This document shows, in pieces, positions 8,753-17,600 of a DNA stretch of 64,000 nucleotides (the stretch's first letter is position 1; each line of letters opens with the position of its first letter). Origin of the DNA: Leptolyngbya sp. Cla-17. GTDB taxonomy: Bacteria > Cyanobacteriota > Cyanobacteriia > Leptolyngbyales > Leptolyngbyaceae. The stretch spans positions 2,083,367 through 2,147,366 of the forward strand of contig NZ_JAEVYN010000002.1 in NCBI RefSeq assembly GCF_016807185.1, given 5' to 3'. The notes under the pieces are model-generated. The model saw only the letters and a list, made by a program, of their open reading frames with translations. It was not told where the DNA came from and searched no databases. Both the position numbers and the translations under genes were made by a program.

Positions 8753-9274
8753 TCATGATTCATTGCGGCTACTCGTTCCAAACACGGCAATTTTATGTCG
8801 ATAAATCAGTTCAGCGCCAAACCAGCCTCCGATCGCTAGCAGCGTCGCCACAACCGTTGAAATAATCACTCCAATCGGCAAGATCGCTCCCTCTACATTG
8901 TTCCAACGCAAAGACCAATTAACGAGGGTTAAAAACATGGCCGCAACGTTCCCAGACATGTGAATCCAGCCAGCACTGTGCTTTTTAACGCGATCAATTT
9001 TGAGAAAATCCATCATGCCAGTAAAGGCTGCCAACAACCCAGCAGTAAATCCGGCACCAATCAACCACAAAGATGCTCGTGCCCAGAATGAGTCTTGAGT
9101 GAACCAGTAGGCTAGATCAGTGGCAAAAGCCCCACTCAGAAATGCAATCGGAAAGGTAACAATCAAAGGATGAAGCGGATGACCCGCAATCGCTACTGTG
9201 CTAGGAATACCACTATCACGATACTCACGTTCATCACCTTCAATAAAGGGTGGAATATTAGGGATTTGTGTCAT
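8753..9274 (-). CDS. DUF2231 domain membrane protein
   Basis: 173 residues. After a soluble 30-residue N-terminus comes the DUF2231 hallmark GHPLHPLIVTFPIAFLSGAF and three further hydrophobic segments (about 75-97, 112-130 and 137-158), which gives four membrane helices. The GHPLHP motif, with its paired histidines at the start of the first helix, is characteristic of the family. Function is unknown; members are often found near redox or stress genes. The start is the ATG at 9274, preceded by AGGAGA on the coding strand. The gene is followed by a small hairpin that may be its terminator. Confidence 0.85.
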   Translation of the reverse strand: MTQIPNIPPFIEGDEREYRDSGIPSTVAIAGHPLHPLIVTFPIAFLSGAFATDLAYWFTQDSFWARASLWLIGAGFTAGLLAAFTGMMDFLKIDRVKKHSAGWIHMSGNVAAMFLTLVNWSLRWNNVEGAILPIGVIISTVVATLLAIGGWFGAELIYRHKIAVFGTSSRNES

Positions 9275-9870
9275 GGTCTCTCCTGAAAATGGGTAATAAA
9301 AGTAAGGAAAAGGAATGCTTAATTGATACTCGTTAAACTCTACTTAACACTAGTAAAGTTTCCTTTTTCAAACCTATGTTGCGCTTTGACTTTTTTGGTT
9401 TAGAAACTCAAAAATTAAGCAGTCATACTTTCGATTTATATTCATACTTCAGCAAAGATAGGCTGAAGACCAATCTATCTGAAGGGATACAAACGTTATG
9501 TAGCTTAATGTAGAGACGAGTGAAAACTCAATCTATCCAAAGGAAGACAATCTAACGATTTAATCTGTGAACTAGATAACATCTAATTTCATTAATTGTT
9601 TACAGCTAAGGGTAGCCGATGCAGATTAAACAGTCTTCATAGCTAAATCAGTTCAAACTTCAAACAATTTGCATCTCCCTATCCTCAAGCTATAACTTTT
9701 GCTAGAGGGATTGTTCTTTTTTAACAGGTAGTCTTGAAGTCATGTTTAGAAGTCTTATGTGATTGTAAGAAGACAAGTTGATTTTCTTCATAGGAAAGAC
9801 TTCAAAAATTACCGTTTGTTTTGTTCATCAAAGCAAGTAAAAAATATCAAAATCTCTAAGGAGCAGTATC
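9275..9870. other. AT-rich gene-free region (about 600 bases)
   Basis: No credible coding frame is seen on either strand. It separates two divergent genes and so must hold both promoters. Short GAAGTC/GACTTC words recur between 9734 and 9810 but form no clear repeat unit. A good Shine-Dalgarno (AAGGAG, about 9858-9863) precedes the rightward gene. Confidence 0.6.
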
Positions 9871-10248
9871 ATGGTGACTTTATTTTCTCAGGCGATCGCT
9901 CGCATTCGCTCTTTATTTAAGGGACTTCAACTTCAGCAATTCTTTGCTTTTACTCTAGTTGGTTTCATCCTATTGACCACCAACGCAAACGCTGTACCCC
10001 ACAACGACGCTTTGGGGGCAAAAGTCCGTGAGCGAATTGAACAAACCGACAAAGCAGATCGACCTAAAACCACCGGCGAATGGAACCGAGAAGCTAAAGA
10101 GACCGAAGGCAACCCTGGAAAAAGAATTGGAAGAATTGCGAAGGAATCAGGAGAAGCATTTAAGCAGTTTGGTTCTGGCTACGTAAAGGGTGCTCAAGAA
10201 ACTGCTGGTGATATTCAAAGTGGTGCTGCACAAATTGGTCGCGACTAA
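9871..10248 (+). CDS. Secreted small hydrophilic protein (low-temperature-induced-like)
   Basis: 125 residues. An N-terminal hydrophobic segment (about 25-40) ends in NANAVPHND, a likely signal-peptidase site, and leaves about 80 residues rich in Lys, Glu, Gly and Arg. The mature part contains TTGEWNREAKETEGNPGKRI and GSGYVKGAQETAGDIQSGA, which resembles small cyanobacterial stress-induced proteins sometimes annotated as low-temperature-induced. It is low-complexity, probably disordered and probably periplasmic. The start is supported by AAGGAG seven bases upstream. Neighbours include other stress-type genes, which fits a protective role, but that is inference. Confidence 0.7.
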   Translation: MVTLFSQAIARIRSLFKGLQLQQFFAFTLVGFILLTTNANAVPHNDALGAKVRERIEQTDKADRPKTTGEWNREAKETEGNPGKRIGRIAKESGEAFKQFGSGYVKGAQETAGDIQSGAAQIGRD

Positions 10249-10355
10249 GTAGTCGATGTCGCTGAAATGCTTGTTTATTCTTTGACCAAGCGGACTTTTA
10301 ACTAGGTCAGAACTATCAGGTAATACAGTGTAAGCAATAAAACAGTATTAGTCTG

Positions 10356-10400
10356 CAATTGATGATAAGGGCATGTCAACTTATGCCTTTACATCAATTG
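10356..10400. repeat. Long imperfect palindrome upstream of the lactonase-like gene
   Basis: CAATTGATGATAAGGGCAT (10356-10374) faces ATGCCTTTACATCAATTG (10383-10400) around the loop GTCAACTT. Apart from one bulge and one mismatch the arms pair over about 18 bases. No T-run follows, so it is not a classical terminator. It lies 25 bases before the ATG at 10426 and could be an RNA hairpin in the leader or a bound operator. Confidence 0.75.
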
Positions 10401-10425
10401 TTGAAGATGAGACTCACGAAAACTT

Positions 10426-11259
10426 ATGAAAGTTCATCATCTTAATTGTGGCTGTATGTGCCCAATTGGTGGCACATAATTTGATGGTTTTAGTTCTGGT
10501 GCAACGGCTCATCTAGTTTGTCACTGTCTTCTAATCGAGACGGAGAAAGGTCTAGTGTTGGTAGACACTGGGTTTGGGCTGCGCGATATCCAGTCGCAAA
10601 AGTCGCGATTAAGTCCATTTTTTATTGCATTAAACAACATCCAGTTTGAGCAGAAATACACTGCGATCGCTCAGCTTGAGCAGCTTGGTTTTTCAGCACA
10701 AGATGTTCGCCATATTGTATTGACACACCTTGATTTTGATCATGCGGGTGGATTAGAGGATTTTCCGAATGCGACTGTGCATGTGATGCAATCTGAGATG
10801 GATGCAGCAAAGGATCACCATAGCTTTATCGATAATCGGCGTTATCAACGTCAACAATGGGATGAAGTCAAGCAGTGGAAATTCTATGAAGCTGGAGGAG
10901 AAGCCTGGTTTGACTTTGAGGCCGTTCATGATTTAGAGGGATTACCACCAGAAATTCTCTTAATTCCGCTAGCGGGTCATACGCGAGGTCATGCGGGTGT
11001 TGCTATCAATACCATGGATGGATGGTTGCTTCATGCTGGAGATGCCTACTTTTATCGTCATGAAATGAATGCCGATAAACGACATTGCACACCCGGTTTG
11101 CAGATCTATCAATGGATGATGGAAGTCGATCGCAAGACCCGGCTATTTAATCAAGATCGTTTGTATAGCCTATCGTGCGATCGCGATAAAGATGTCCAGC
11201 TTTTCTGTAGTCACGACGCGATAGAGTTCAAAGCATTTGCTGATCAGCACCATTCTTAA
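10426..11259 (+). pseudogene. Metallo-beta-lactamase-fold hydrolase with an in-frame stop codon
   Basis: From the ATG at 10426 the frame reads MKVHHLNCGCMCPIGGT, then a TAA at 10477-10479, then FDGFSSGATAHLVCHCLL and on to the intact body. MKVHHLNCG is the normal start of this cyanobacterial metallo-hydrolase family, so the stop interrupts a once complete gene. The body holds the metal motif THLDFDHAGG, the GHTRGHAG motif and a later DAYFYRH, which resembles AHL lactonase-like and glyoxalase II-like enzymes. A GTG at 10555 could start a 234-residue product, but it would lack the first beta strands of the fold. Either this is a recent pseudogene, or the stop is read through or is a sequencing error. 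Confidence 0.75.
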
Positions 11260-11291
11260 ACCATCGAATAATTATCAATAGAGGTATAAGT

Positions 11292-11774
11292 ATGAGCCAA
11301 CCGATTAAGGTTGAGAAGACGATGACAATTAACAAACCAGCGGCAGAGCTTTACCGCTTCTGGCATAACTTTGAGAACTTGCCGCACTTCATGAAGCATC
11401 TCAAATCGGTGACTGTGCAAGATGCTAAACGATCGCACTGGGTTGCTAGCGCTCCTTTGAATACCAGCATTGAATGGGATGCAGACATCACTGAGGATCG
11501 CGAGAACGAATTGATTGCCTGGAAATCTGCTGTAGGTGCAGATGTTGATAATTCGGGTTTTATTCAGTTTCAGCCAGCACCCGATGATCGTGGAACCGAG
11601 GTGAAAGTTGTCACTGAATATGCTCCGCCTGCGGGTGCAATTGGAGCCGCGATCGCCAAGCTGTTCGGAGAATCGCCAGAGCAACAGATAGGCGATGATC
11701 TGCGTCGCTTCAAAATGCTGATGGAAACAGGTGAAATTGCTACAACTGAAGGGCAATCGCGAGGCAACAAGTAA
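11292..11774 (+). CDS. SRPBCC-family (cyclase/dehydrase-like) protein
   Basis: 160 residues. It has the START-like SRPBCC layout: MTINKPAAELYRFWHNFENL at the N-terminus, an HFMKHLKSVTV strand, an IEWDADITEDRENELIAW hairpin, and a long C-terminal helix around PEQQIGDDLRRFKMLMETG. Close cyanobacterial and proteobacterial relatives are called cyclase/dehydrase or coenzyme Q-binding-like proteins, and their ligand is usually unknown. GAGG precedes the ATG. The zinc dehydrogenase starts 61 bases downstream on the same strand, and the two are frequent neighbours in stress-type clusters, so an operon is likely. Confidence 0.85.
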   Translation: MSQPIKVEKTMTINKPAAELYRFWHNFENLPHFMKHLKSVTVQDAKRSHWVASAPLNTSIEWDADITEDRENELIAWKSAVGADVDNSGFIQFQPAPDDRGTEVKVVTEYAPPAGAIGAAIAKLFGESPEQQIGDDLRRFKMLMETGEIATTEGQSRGNK

Positions 11775-11835
11775 ATCAAGTAGATATCTATAAATAGATT
11801 GTTCACTAACCACTCAACTCTAGGAGATTTCACCA

Positions 11836-13011
11836 ATGAAGGCAGTTTGCTGGCATGGGACTAACGATGTCCGAGTCGAAACGGTACCTGATCCTAAACT
11901 GATCAATCCACGGGATGCGATCGTAAAAATTACATCAACAGCGATTTGCGGTTCCGATCTACATCTATATGATGGCTTTAACCCCACGATGCAAAAGGGC
12001 GACATCTTGGGTCATGAATTTATGGGTGAAATCGTTGAACTGGGCAGCGCTATTCAAAACAAGCATTTGAAGATCGGCGATCGCGTCGTGGTTCCTTTCA
12101 CCATTTCTTGCGGGAGCTGTTTCTTTTGCAATCGCGACCTATGGTCACTTTGCGACAATTCCAATCCCAATGCTTGGATGGTCGAGAAAGTGATGGGCTA
12201 TTCACCAGCAGGGCTTTTTGGCTACTCTCATCTCACGGGTGGCTATGCAGGTGGTCAGGCAGAGTATGCCCGTGTTCCGTTTGCAGATACGGGATTATTT
12301 AAAGTTCCCGATGGATTATCGGATGAGCAAGTTCTATTTTTAACCGACATCTTTCCCACAGGATACATGGCAGCCGAAAACTGCAATATCCAACCTGGTG
12401 ATACGGTCGCAATTTGGGGCTGTGGTCCGGTTGGGCAGTTTGCTATTCGCAGCGCCTATATGCTGGGCGCAGGTCGCGTTATTGCCATCGATCGCGTTCC
12501 TGAACGCTTGCAAATGGCTAAAGACCAGGGCAAAGCAGAAGTCTTAAACTTTGAAGAAGTTGATGTGGGTGAAGCCCTAAAGGAAATGACAGGTGGACGC
12601 GGTCCTGATTCTGTGATGGATGCCGTGGGCATGGAAGCTCACGGAATGGGTTTAGAAGGAATGTATGACAAAGTGATGCAAGCAGCCCGGGTAGAAACTG
12701 ATCGCCCCAATGTCCTTCGTCAAGCGATCGTTGCCTGCCGTAAAGGAGGTACCGTTTCGGTTCCTGGAGTGTATACCGGCTTTGTAGACAAGATACCCAT
12801 GGGTGCTTTTATGAACAAAGGGCTAACCATGAAAACAGGACAAACCCATCTGCACCGTTACTTGCGCCCATTACTTGAACATGTTCAAAATGGCGATATC
12901 GATCCATCATTTGTAATCACCCATCGTCTTACATTGGATGAAGCGCCCCGTGGTTACGAGATCTTTAAGCACAAAAAAGATAATTGCATCAAGATTGTAC
13001 TCAAACCGTAA
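11836..13011 (+). CDS. Zinc-dependent alcohol dehydrogenase (formaldehyde dehydrogenase-like)
   Basis: 391 residues of the medium-chain dehydrogenase family. The catalytic zinc ligands are in CGSDLHLYDG and GHEFMGEIVELG. The four-cysteine structural zinc loop is CGSCFFCNRDLWSLCD. The NAD(P) Rossmann motif is WGCGPVGQFAIRSA, and IDRVPERLQMAKD after the second strand favours NAD. A family insertion near residue 110 (NPNAWMVEKVMGYSPAGLFG) is typical of the glutathione-independent formaldehyde dehydrogenase-like branch. The substrate could be a short aldehyde or alcohol. AGGAG precedes the ATG. A very strong palindrome lies 56 bases after the stop. Confidence 0.93.
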   Translation: MKAVCWHGTNDVRVETVPDPKLINPRDAIVKITSTAICGSDLHLYDGFNPTMQKGDILGHEFMGEIVELGSAIQNKHLKIGDRVVVPFTISCGSCFFCNRDLWSLCDNSNPNAWMVEKVMGYSPAGLFGYSHLTGGYAGGQAEYARVPFADTGLFKVPDGLSDEQVLFLTDIFPTGYMAAENCNIQPGDTVAIWGCGPVGQFAIRSAYMLGAGRVIAIDRVPERLQMAKDQGKAEVLNFEEVDVGEALKEMTGGRGPDSVMDAVGMEAHGMGLEGMYDKVMQAARVETDRPNVLRQAIVACRKGGTVSVPGVYTGFVDKIPMGAFMNKGLTMKTGQTHLHRYLRPLLEHVQNGDIDPSFVITHRLTLDEAPRGYEIFKHKKDNCIKIVLKP

Positions 13012-13311
13012 GACAGATAAACCGAGTATCAAGTCCGCACTATTAACTCGGCACCTTGTCTAACCCTATATCTCCCTCCCAAGTTTGGGAGGGAGATATA
13101 AAAGTTGAGTCTTCTACTCTCAACTTTGAGTAGCCCAAAGTTGTGCAAATTAGTAGCTGGGGGCTGAGAACAATTTGCAGTGACAGAGCAAATATTTTTA
13201 GGTAATTAGGAGAAGTCTCTCTGTGGTAAGAGTGAAGCACGGAGTTTGATAGAGACAATGTAAGTATCACTATCAAAATTCTTTAGCTTTTAAAAAGCAT
13301 TGTTTAACGTA
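13012..13311. other. Spacer with two strong palindromes
   Basis: TATATCTCCCTCCCAA (13067-13082) and TTGGGAGGGAGATATA (13085-13100) pair perfectly over 16 bases around a GT centre. Directly after, AAAGTTGAG (about 13101-13109) pairs with CTCAACTTT (about 13119-13127). The first probably ends transcription of the dehydrogenase gene even though no T-run follows. No coding frame is credible. The rest presumably holds the promoter of the receiver gene. Confidence 0.7.
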
Positions 13312-13731
13312 ATGAATAGTTTATCCTCTAAACCAGAGTTACAAATCGACTGCATTTTAGTGGTCGATGATCTTTCTGATAACTCCTTTCTACTCCAAAC
13401 GGTTTTAGAAAATGAGGGGTATCAAGTTGAGGTGGCTAATAGTGGTCAAGCTGCTTTAGATAAAATTGCTGAGCATCCACCAGAATTAGTACTTTTGGAC
13501 GTGATGATGCCAGAAATGAATGGCTTTGAAGTGACACGAAAAATTCGGGAGAATACTCATTTACAGTTTATTCCGATTCTTTTAGTGACTGGCTACAGTG
13601 GGTTTATGCCAGCTGAAGGGTTTGACGCGGGAGCAGATGGTTTCATTCGTAAACCGATTGATTTTGACAATTTATTGCATCAAGTCAAAGCAATTTTGCA
13701 GCCTAGTCACCTGATAAATCCGTCTATATAG
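13312..13731 (+). CDS. Single-domain response regulator
   Basis: 139 residues from the ATG at 13312; a TTG at 13300 in the same frame is a less likely start. It is a lone CheY-like receiver: CILVVDDLSDNS at the first strand, phosphoacceptor Asp in LVLLDVMMPEMNGFEV, a conserved Thr in LLVTGYSG and Lys in FIRKPIDF. There is no output domain, so it must act by protein contact or as a phosphate shuttle. No kinase is directly adjacent; the nearest are the hybrids at 14660 and 18913. Confidence 0.9.
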   Translation: MNSLSSKPELQIDCILVVDDLSDNSFLLQTVLENEGYQVEVANSGQAALDKIAEHPPELVLLDVMMPEMNGFEVTRKIRENTHLQFIPILLVTGYSGFMPAEGFDAGADGFIRKPIDFDNLLHQVKAILQPSHLINPSI

Positions 13732-14006
13732 ACGTAGGTGAGAACAAATTGCTTGAGTCAATTTGAATCTCGTTAACTTGATAGGAACGCACACAATCTA
13801 TGCCTTGTACCTGCAAATTATCGCGCAAACCTATCTCTCGGGTAAGAGTTGGTTCTAATGGTTAACGATTATCTTTAATGAAAGGCGAGGCGTTAATGGC
13901 TGAGCGCTACTTCCTCTCAAAGTATTGATTAATTTCAAATTGTATTGACGAATCCGCCCAACAAGTTTTCATCTTTCAAACATCACAACATTAAGGAGAT
14001 CTGCGC
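13732..14006. other. Intergenic region before the WGxxGxxG gene
   Basis: No coding frame is seen. AAGGAGAT at about 13993-14000 is a strong Shine-Dalgarno for the gene at 14007. TTGACG near 13945 resembles a -35 box, but I could not pick a convincing -10. Confidence 0.45.
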
Positions 14007-14366
14007 ATGAACATCTCGAAACTATCCAAAATCGCATTGACCAGCACTGCCGCGATCGCGTTTGCTGCTTTACCTATCTCTGCTTTTGCTCAAACCAGCC
14101 CTGGTTCTGGTTCCACAACTGCTCCAGGCAGCACAATGGCTCCAGGCAGTGGTACAACTACCGCACCTGACGGAACTGGCAGCATGTCGTCTCCTTCCTC
14201 CACTGACAGTTCAATGAGCACTATGACCAGAGAAGACAATGGTACCGACTGGGGCTGGTTAGGTTTGCTAGGCTTAGCCGGCTTGGCAGGACTTCGTCGT
14301 CCTAAGCACGAAACCGTTGATCGCTATGAGCCAACCACTACATCGACTCGCTCTGACATTCGTTAG
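14007..14366 (+). CDS. WGxxGxxG-type anchored surface protein
   Basis: 119 residues. A signal peptide (ALTSTAAIAFAALPISAFAQ) is followed by a low-complexity Ser/Thr/Pro/Gly stretch with repeated APGS units (about 30-75). Then comes DWGWLGLLGLAGLAGLRRP, the tryptophan-glycine membrane segment with a basic stop that defines WGxxGxxG proteins. This C-terminal signature is thought to act as a sorting and anchoring tail in cyanobacteria. The protein is probably exported and held in the inner membrane with its flexible part outside. A strong Shine-Dalgarno precedes it and a terminator follows. Confidence 0.85.
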   Translation: MNISKLSKIALTSTAAIAFAALPISAFAQTSPGSGSTTAPGSTMAPGSGTTTAPDGTGSMSSPSSTDSSMSTMTREDNGTDWGWLGLLGLAGLAGLRRPKHETVDRYEPTTTSTRSDIR

Positions 14367-14399
14367 TTGTTGACTTTTTAATAGTTAGGTAGTTGTCAT

Positions 14400-14445
14400 A
14401 GGTAAGCAGTGCAGAGGTTTAACTCATAGCACTGCTTACCTTTTA
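14400..14445 (+). terminator. Intrinsic terminator after the WGxxGxxG gene
   Basis: AGGTAAGCAGTGC (14400-14412) pairs perfectly with GCACTGCTTACCT (14429-14441) over a 16-base loop and is followed by TTT. It lies 34 bases after the stop codon. The remaining 200 bases up to the next gene show no coding frame. Confidence 0.88.
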
Positions 14446-14659
14446 TGCGTGTTTAATTTATACAGATCACTATTGCCCTACATAGATGCGATATTCAGAG
14501 GCGAGATTCCTTACGCAGAAGAAGGATGTATAGGTTTTAGCTTGAATCTTTAATATAAATAAAACGACTTATAAACAAGGAAGTTCTAGAAGCTTGCCTT
14601 AAACTAAAGCATGATTGGCTGATAGCCCATGAAATCCAGATATATTTATACTTTTTCCT

Positions 14660-17600
14660 ATGACCGCTGAGCAGGCACCTTCGGAATCAACAGTTGGGAA
14701 AAACGATGGGTCACCGCAAACAGATGCCGAGGCTGAATTTCCAATTGTGGGTATTGTGGCTTCTGCGGGTGGATTGGAAGCATTCACGCAGCTATTAAGC
14801 CATCTACCCACCGATACTGGGATGGGGTTTGTGTTGGTGCAGCACTTATCCCCTGACCATAAAAGTATGCTGTCTGACATTTTGGCGCGGGCGACTCAGA
14901 TGCCTGTCAATGAGGTGCAGGAGGGCGTGGTGGTGGAGCCAAATCACATTTATGTGATCCCGCCCAACTGTCAGATGACTCTGGTGGAGGGAGCACTGAG
15001 ACTTGCTCCCCGTGAGAAGGTGATGGGGCATGGTTACCAACCGGGGACTGCATTATTTGAGTCGTTAGCCAACGATCGCGGGCACAAAGCGATCGCGGTT
15101 GTTTTGTCTGGCGGCGATGGCGATGGTTCCCGTGGATTGACCGCAATCAAGGCGGCAGGCGGAATCACCTTTGCCCAGTGTGAAGCAACTGCACAGGTTA
15201 ACAGTATGCCGAATACCGCAGTGGCAACGGGCAACGTAGATTTTGTTTTGACACCGCAACAAATTGCCGAGGAAATTGGCAAGCTCAGTCGCCACCCCCT
15301 GATTTCCCAGCTGATCCCGCTGATTTCGGCACCAGAGATTAGCCCTGTCAGCGCAGATGCCATTTCTATCATTTTTGGGTTGCTGCGATCGCTCTGCGGC
15401 GTTGATTTTTCACTCTATAAACGCACGACCCTGGATCGCCGGATTCAGCGACGAATGCTGCTGTATAAGCTGGAACATTTGGATGAATATGCTCAGTACT
15501 TGCAAGCCCATCCAGACGAGGTGAAGGCACTGTATGAAGAAATTTTGATTCACGTCACGAGCTTTTTCCGCGACGCAGAAGTGTTTGATCAGTTGACGCA
15601 AACCGTTTTTCCCATCATCACGCAGGATAAATCAGCCGAGACTCCAATCCGCATTTGGGTGGCAGGTTGCGCTACGGGTGAGGAGGTGTACTCCATTGCC
15701 ATTTGCTTGCTAGAGTTTCTCAAAAACCAAGCGATGCATTCCTCAATTCAGATTTTTGCAACAGATATTAGTGATCCAGCCATTAATAAAGCCCGGTCAG
15801 GAATCTATTCAGAATCCCAAATGGCAGAGGTTTCAGCCGAACGGCGCGAGGCTTTCTTCATTCCTTTGGAAGGCGGCAGCTATCAAATTTGTAAAGCAGT
15901 GCGGGAACTATGTGTGTTTGCCCGCCAAGATTTGAGCCGCGATCCGCCATTTTCTAACCTGGATTTAATTAGCTGCCGGAATGTGTTGATTTATATGGGA
16001 GAGGAGCTGCAACAACGGTTGATGCCGCTCTTTCACTACAGCCTTAAGCCCACGGGTTTTTTGATGTTGGGCACCTCAGAAAGTAGGGGCAAATATTCAG
16101 ATTTGTTTAGTTTGATTGACCGTAAGTATAAAATTTATACCAAAAAGCCAAACGCTAACCGCACTCCTTTTTCCTTTGCGATTAGCAAACATTCCATTGC
16201 CAAAGTAAAAGACCGTAAAACGATGACTCAACCCTCATCGAATGGTGTTGACCTGCAAACCCAAACCGATCAACTGATTGCCAATCACTATGCGCCCGTA
16301 GGGGTAGTAGTGAATGACAAGCTAGAGATTGTGCAAGTGCGAGGAGATACCAGCGCTTATTTGCAGCTTGCCCCCGGAAAAGCCAGCCTCAATTTGCTTA
16401 AAGTAGCGCGTGGAGCGTTGCTGGTAGAGATTCGGGCGGCGATTTATCAGGCACAACAGCAAACGGTGGTGGTGAAACGAGACAGCGTTCGCATAGGAGA
16501 AAACAATCCCAGTACGGTTACTCTCAAGGTGATTCCCTTCAAGCCAGCCGAGAGCGCCGAGTCTTGTTTTCTAATTTTGTTTGAAGCGGCTTCAGTGGTG
16601 GTGAACGATGCGATCGCCCTAGGGGCACCAGAAAACCTGGAGCAGGAGGTGGCGCAGTTGCGGCAGGCACTTGCAGCCATGACTCAAGAGCAGATCACGA
16701 CCCAAGAGTATGTACAGTCAATGCTCCAAGAGCAGGAGAATGTCAACCAAGAGCTGAAAGTTGCCAACGAAGAAATTTTGTCGAGCAATGAGGAGTTGCA
16801 AAGCACCAATGAGGAGCTGGAAACTGCCAAAGAAGAGATTCAGGCAAGTAATGAAGAACTCAATACGACGAATGAAGAACTTCGTAGCCGCAATCTTGAG
16901 CTACACCACGCCAATAACGACTTGACCAATCTGCTTGCCAGTATCAACATTCCAATTCTGATGTTGGCAAACGATTTCCGGATTCGCCGATTCACACCGA
17001 TGGCGCAACGGTTGTTTAACTTCATTCCTACGGATACCGGACGGCATGTGAGCGATATTCGCACGAACCTTAATCTTCCCGACTTGGAAGTGTGGATATC
17101 AGAAGTTCTGGAAACGCTGACGGTTAAGGAAATAGAGGTGCAAACCCAACAGGGACAGTGGTTTACCCTGCGTATTCGTCCCTATCGCACTACCGAAAAT
17201 CAGATTGATGGGGTCGTGCTGGTGCTGCTGGATATTGATGCGTTAAAGCGAGGAGCCGTTGCCTTAGAAACCGCGCGGAATTATGCAGAAGCGATCGTTG
17301 AGACCGTGCAGATGCCGCTGATTGTGCTGGATTCTCAACTGCGGGTCAATAGCGCCAATCGCTCATTTTATCAAACGTTTCAGGTTGCGCCGCCCGAAAC
17401 GCAGCAAACGCGAGTCTATGACTTGGGCAATGGACAGTGGAATCTGCCTGGTCTGCGATCGCGCTTAGAAAACGTGCTTCTCAACAATGCTCAGCTTCAA
17501 GATTTTGAAATCACTCATTATTTTGAGCAGATTGGGCAAAAGACCATGCTGCTGAACGCCTACAAGATTTTGCACTCGGATGACACTCTACTGTTGCTGT

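Noticed and set aside
13043..13276. 77-codon reverse frame after the dehydrogenase gene
   Set aside because: It runs through the 34-base palindrome and a second hairpin and has no protein-like character.
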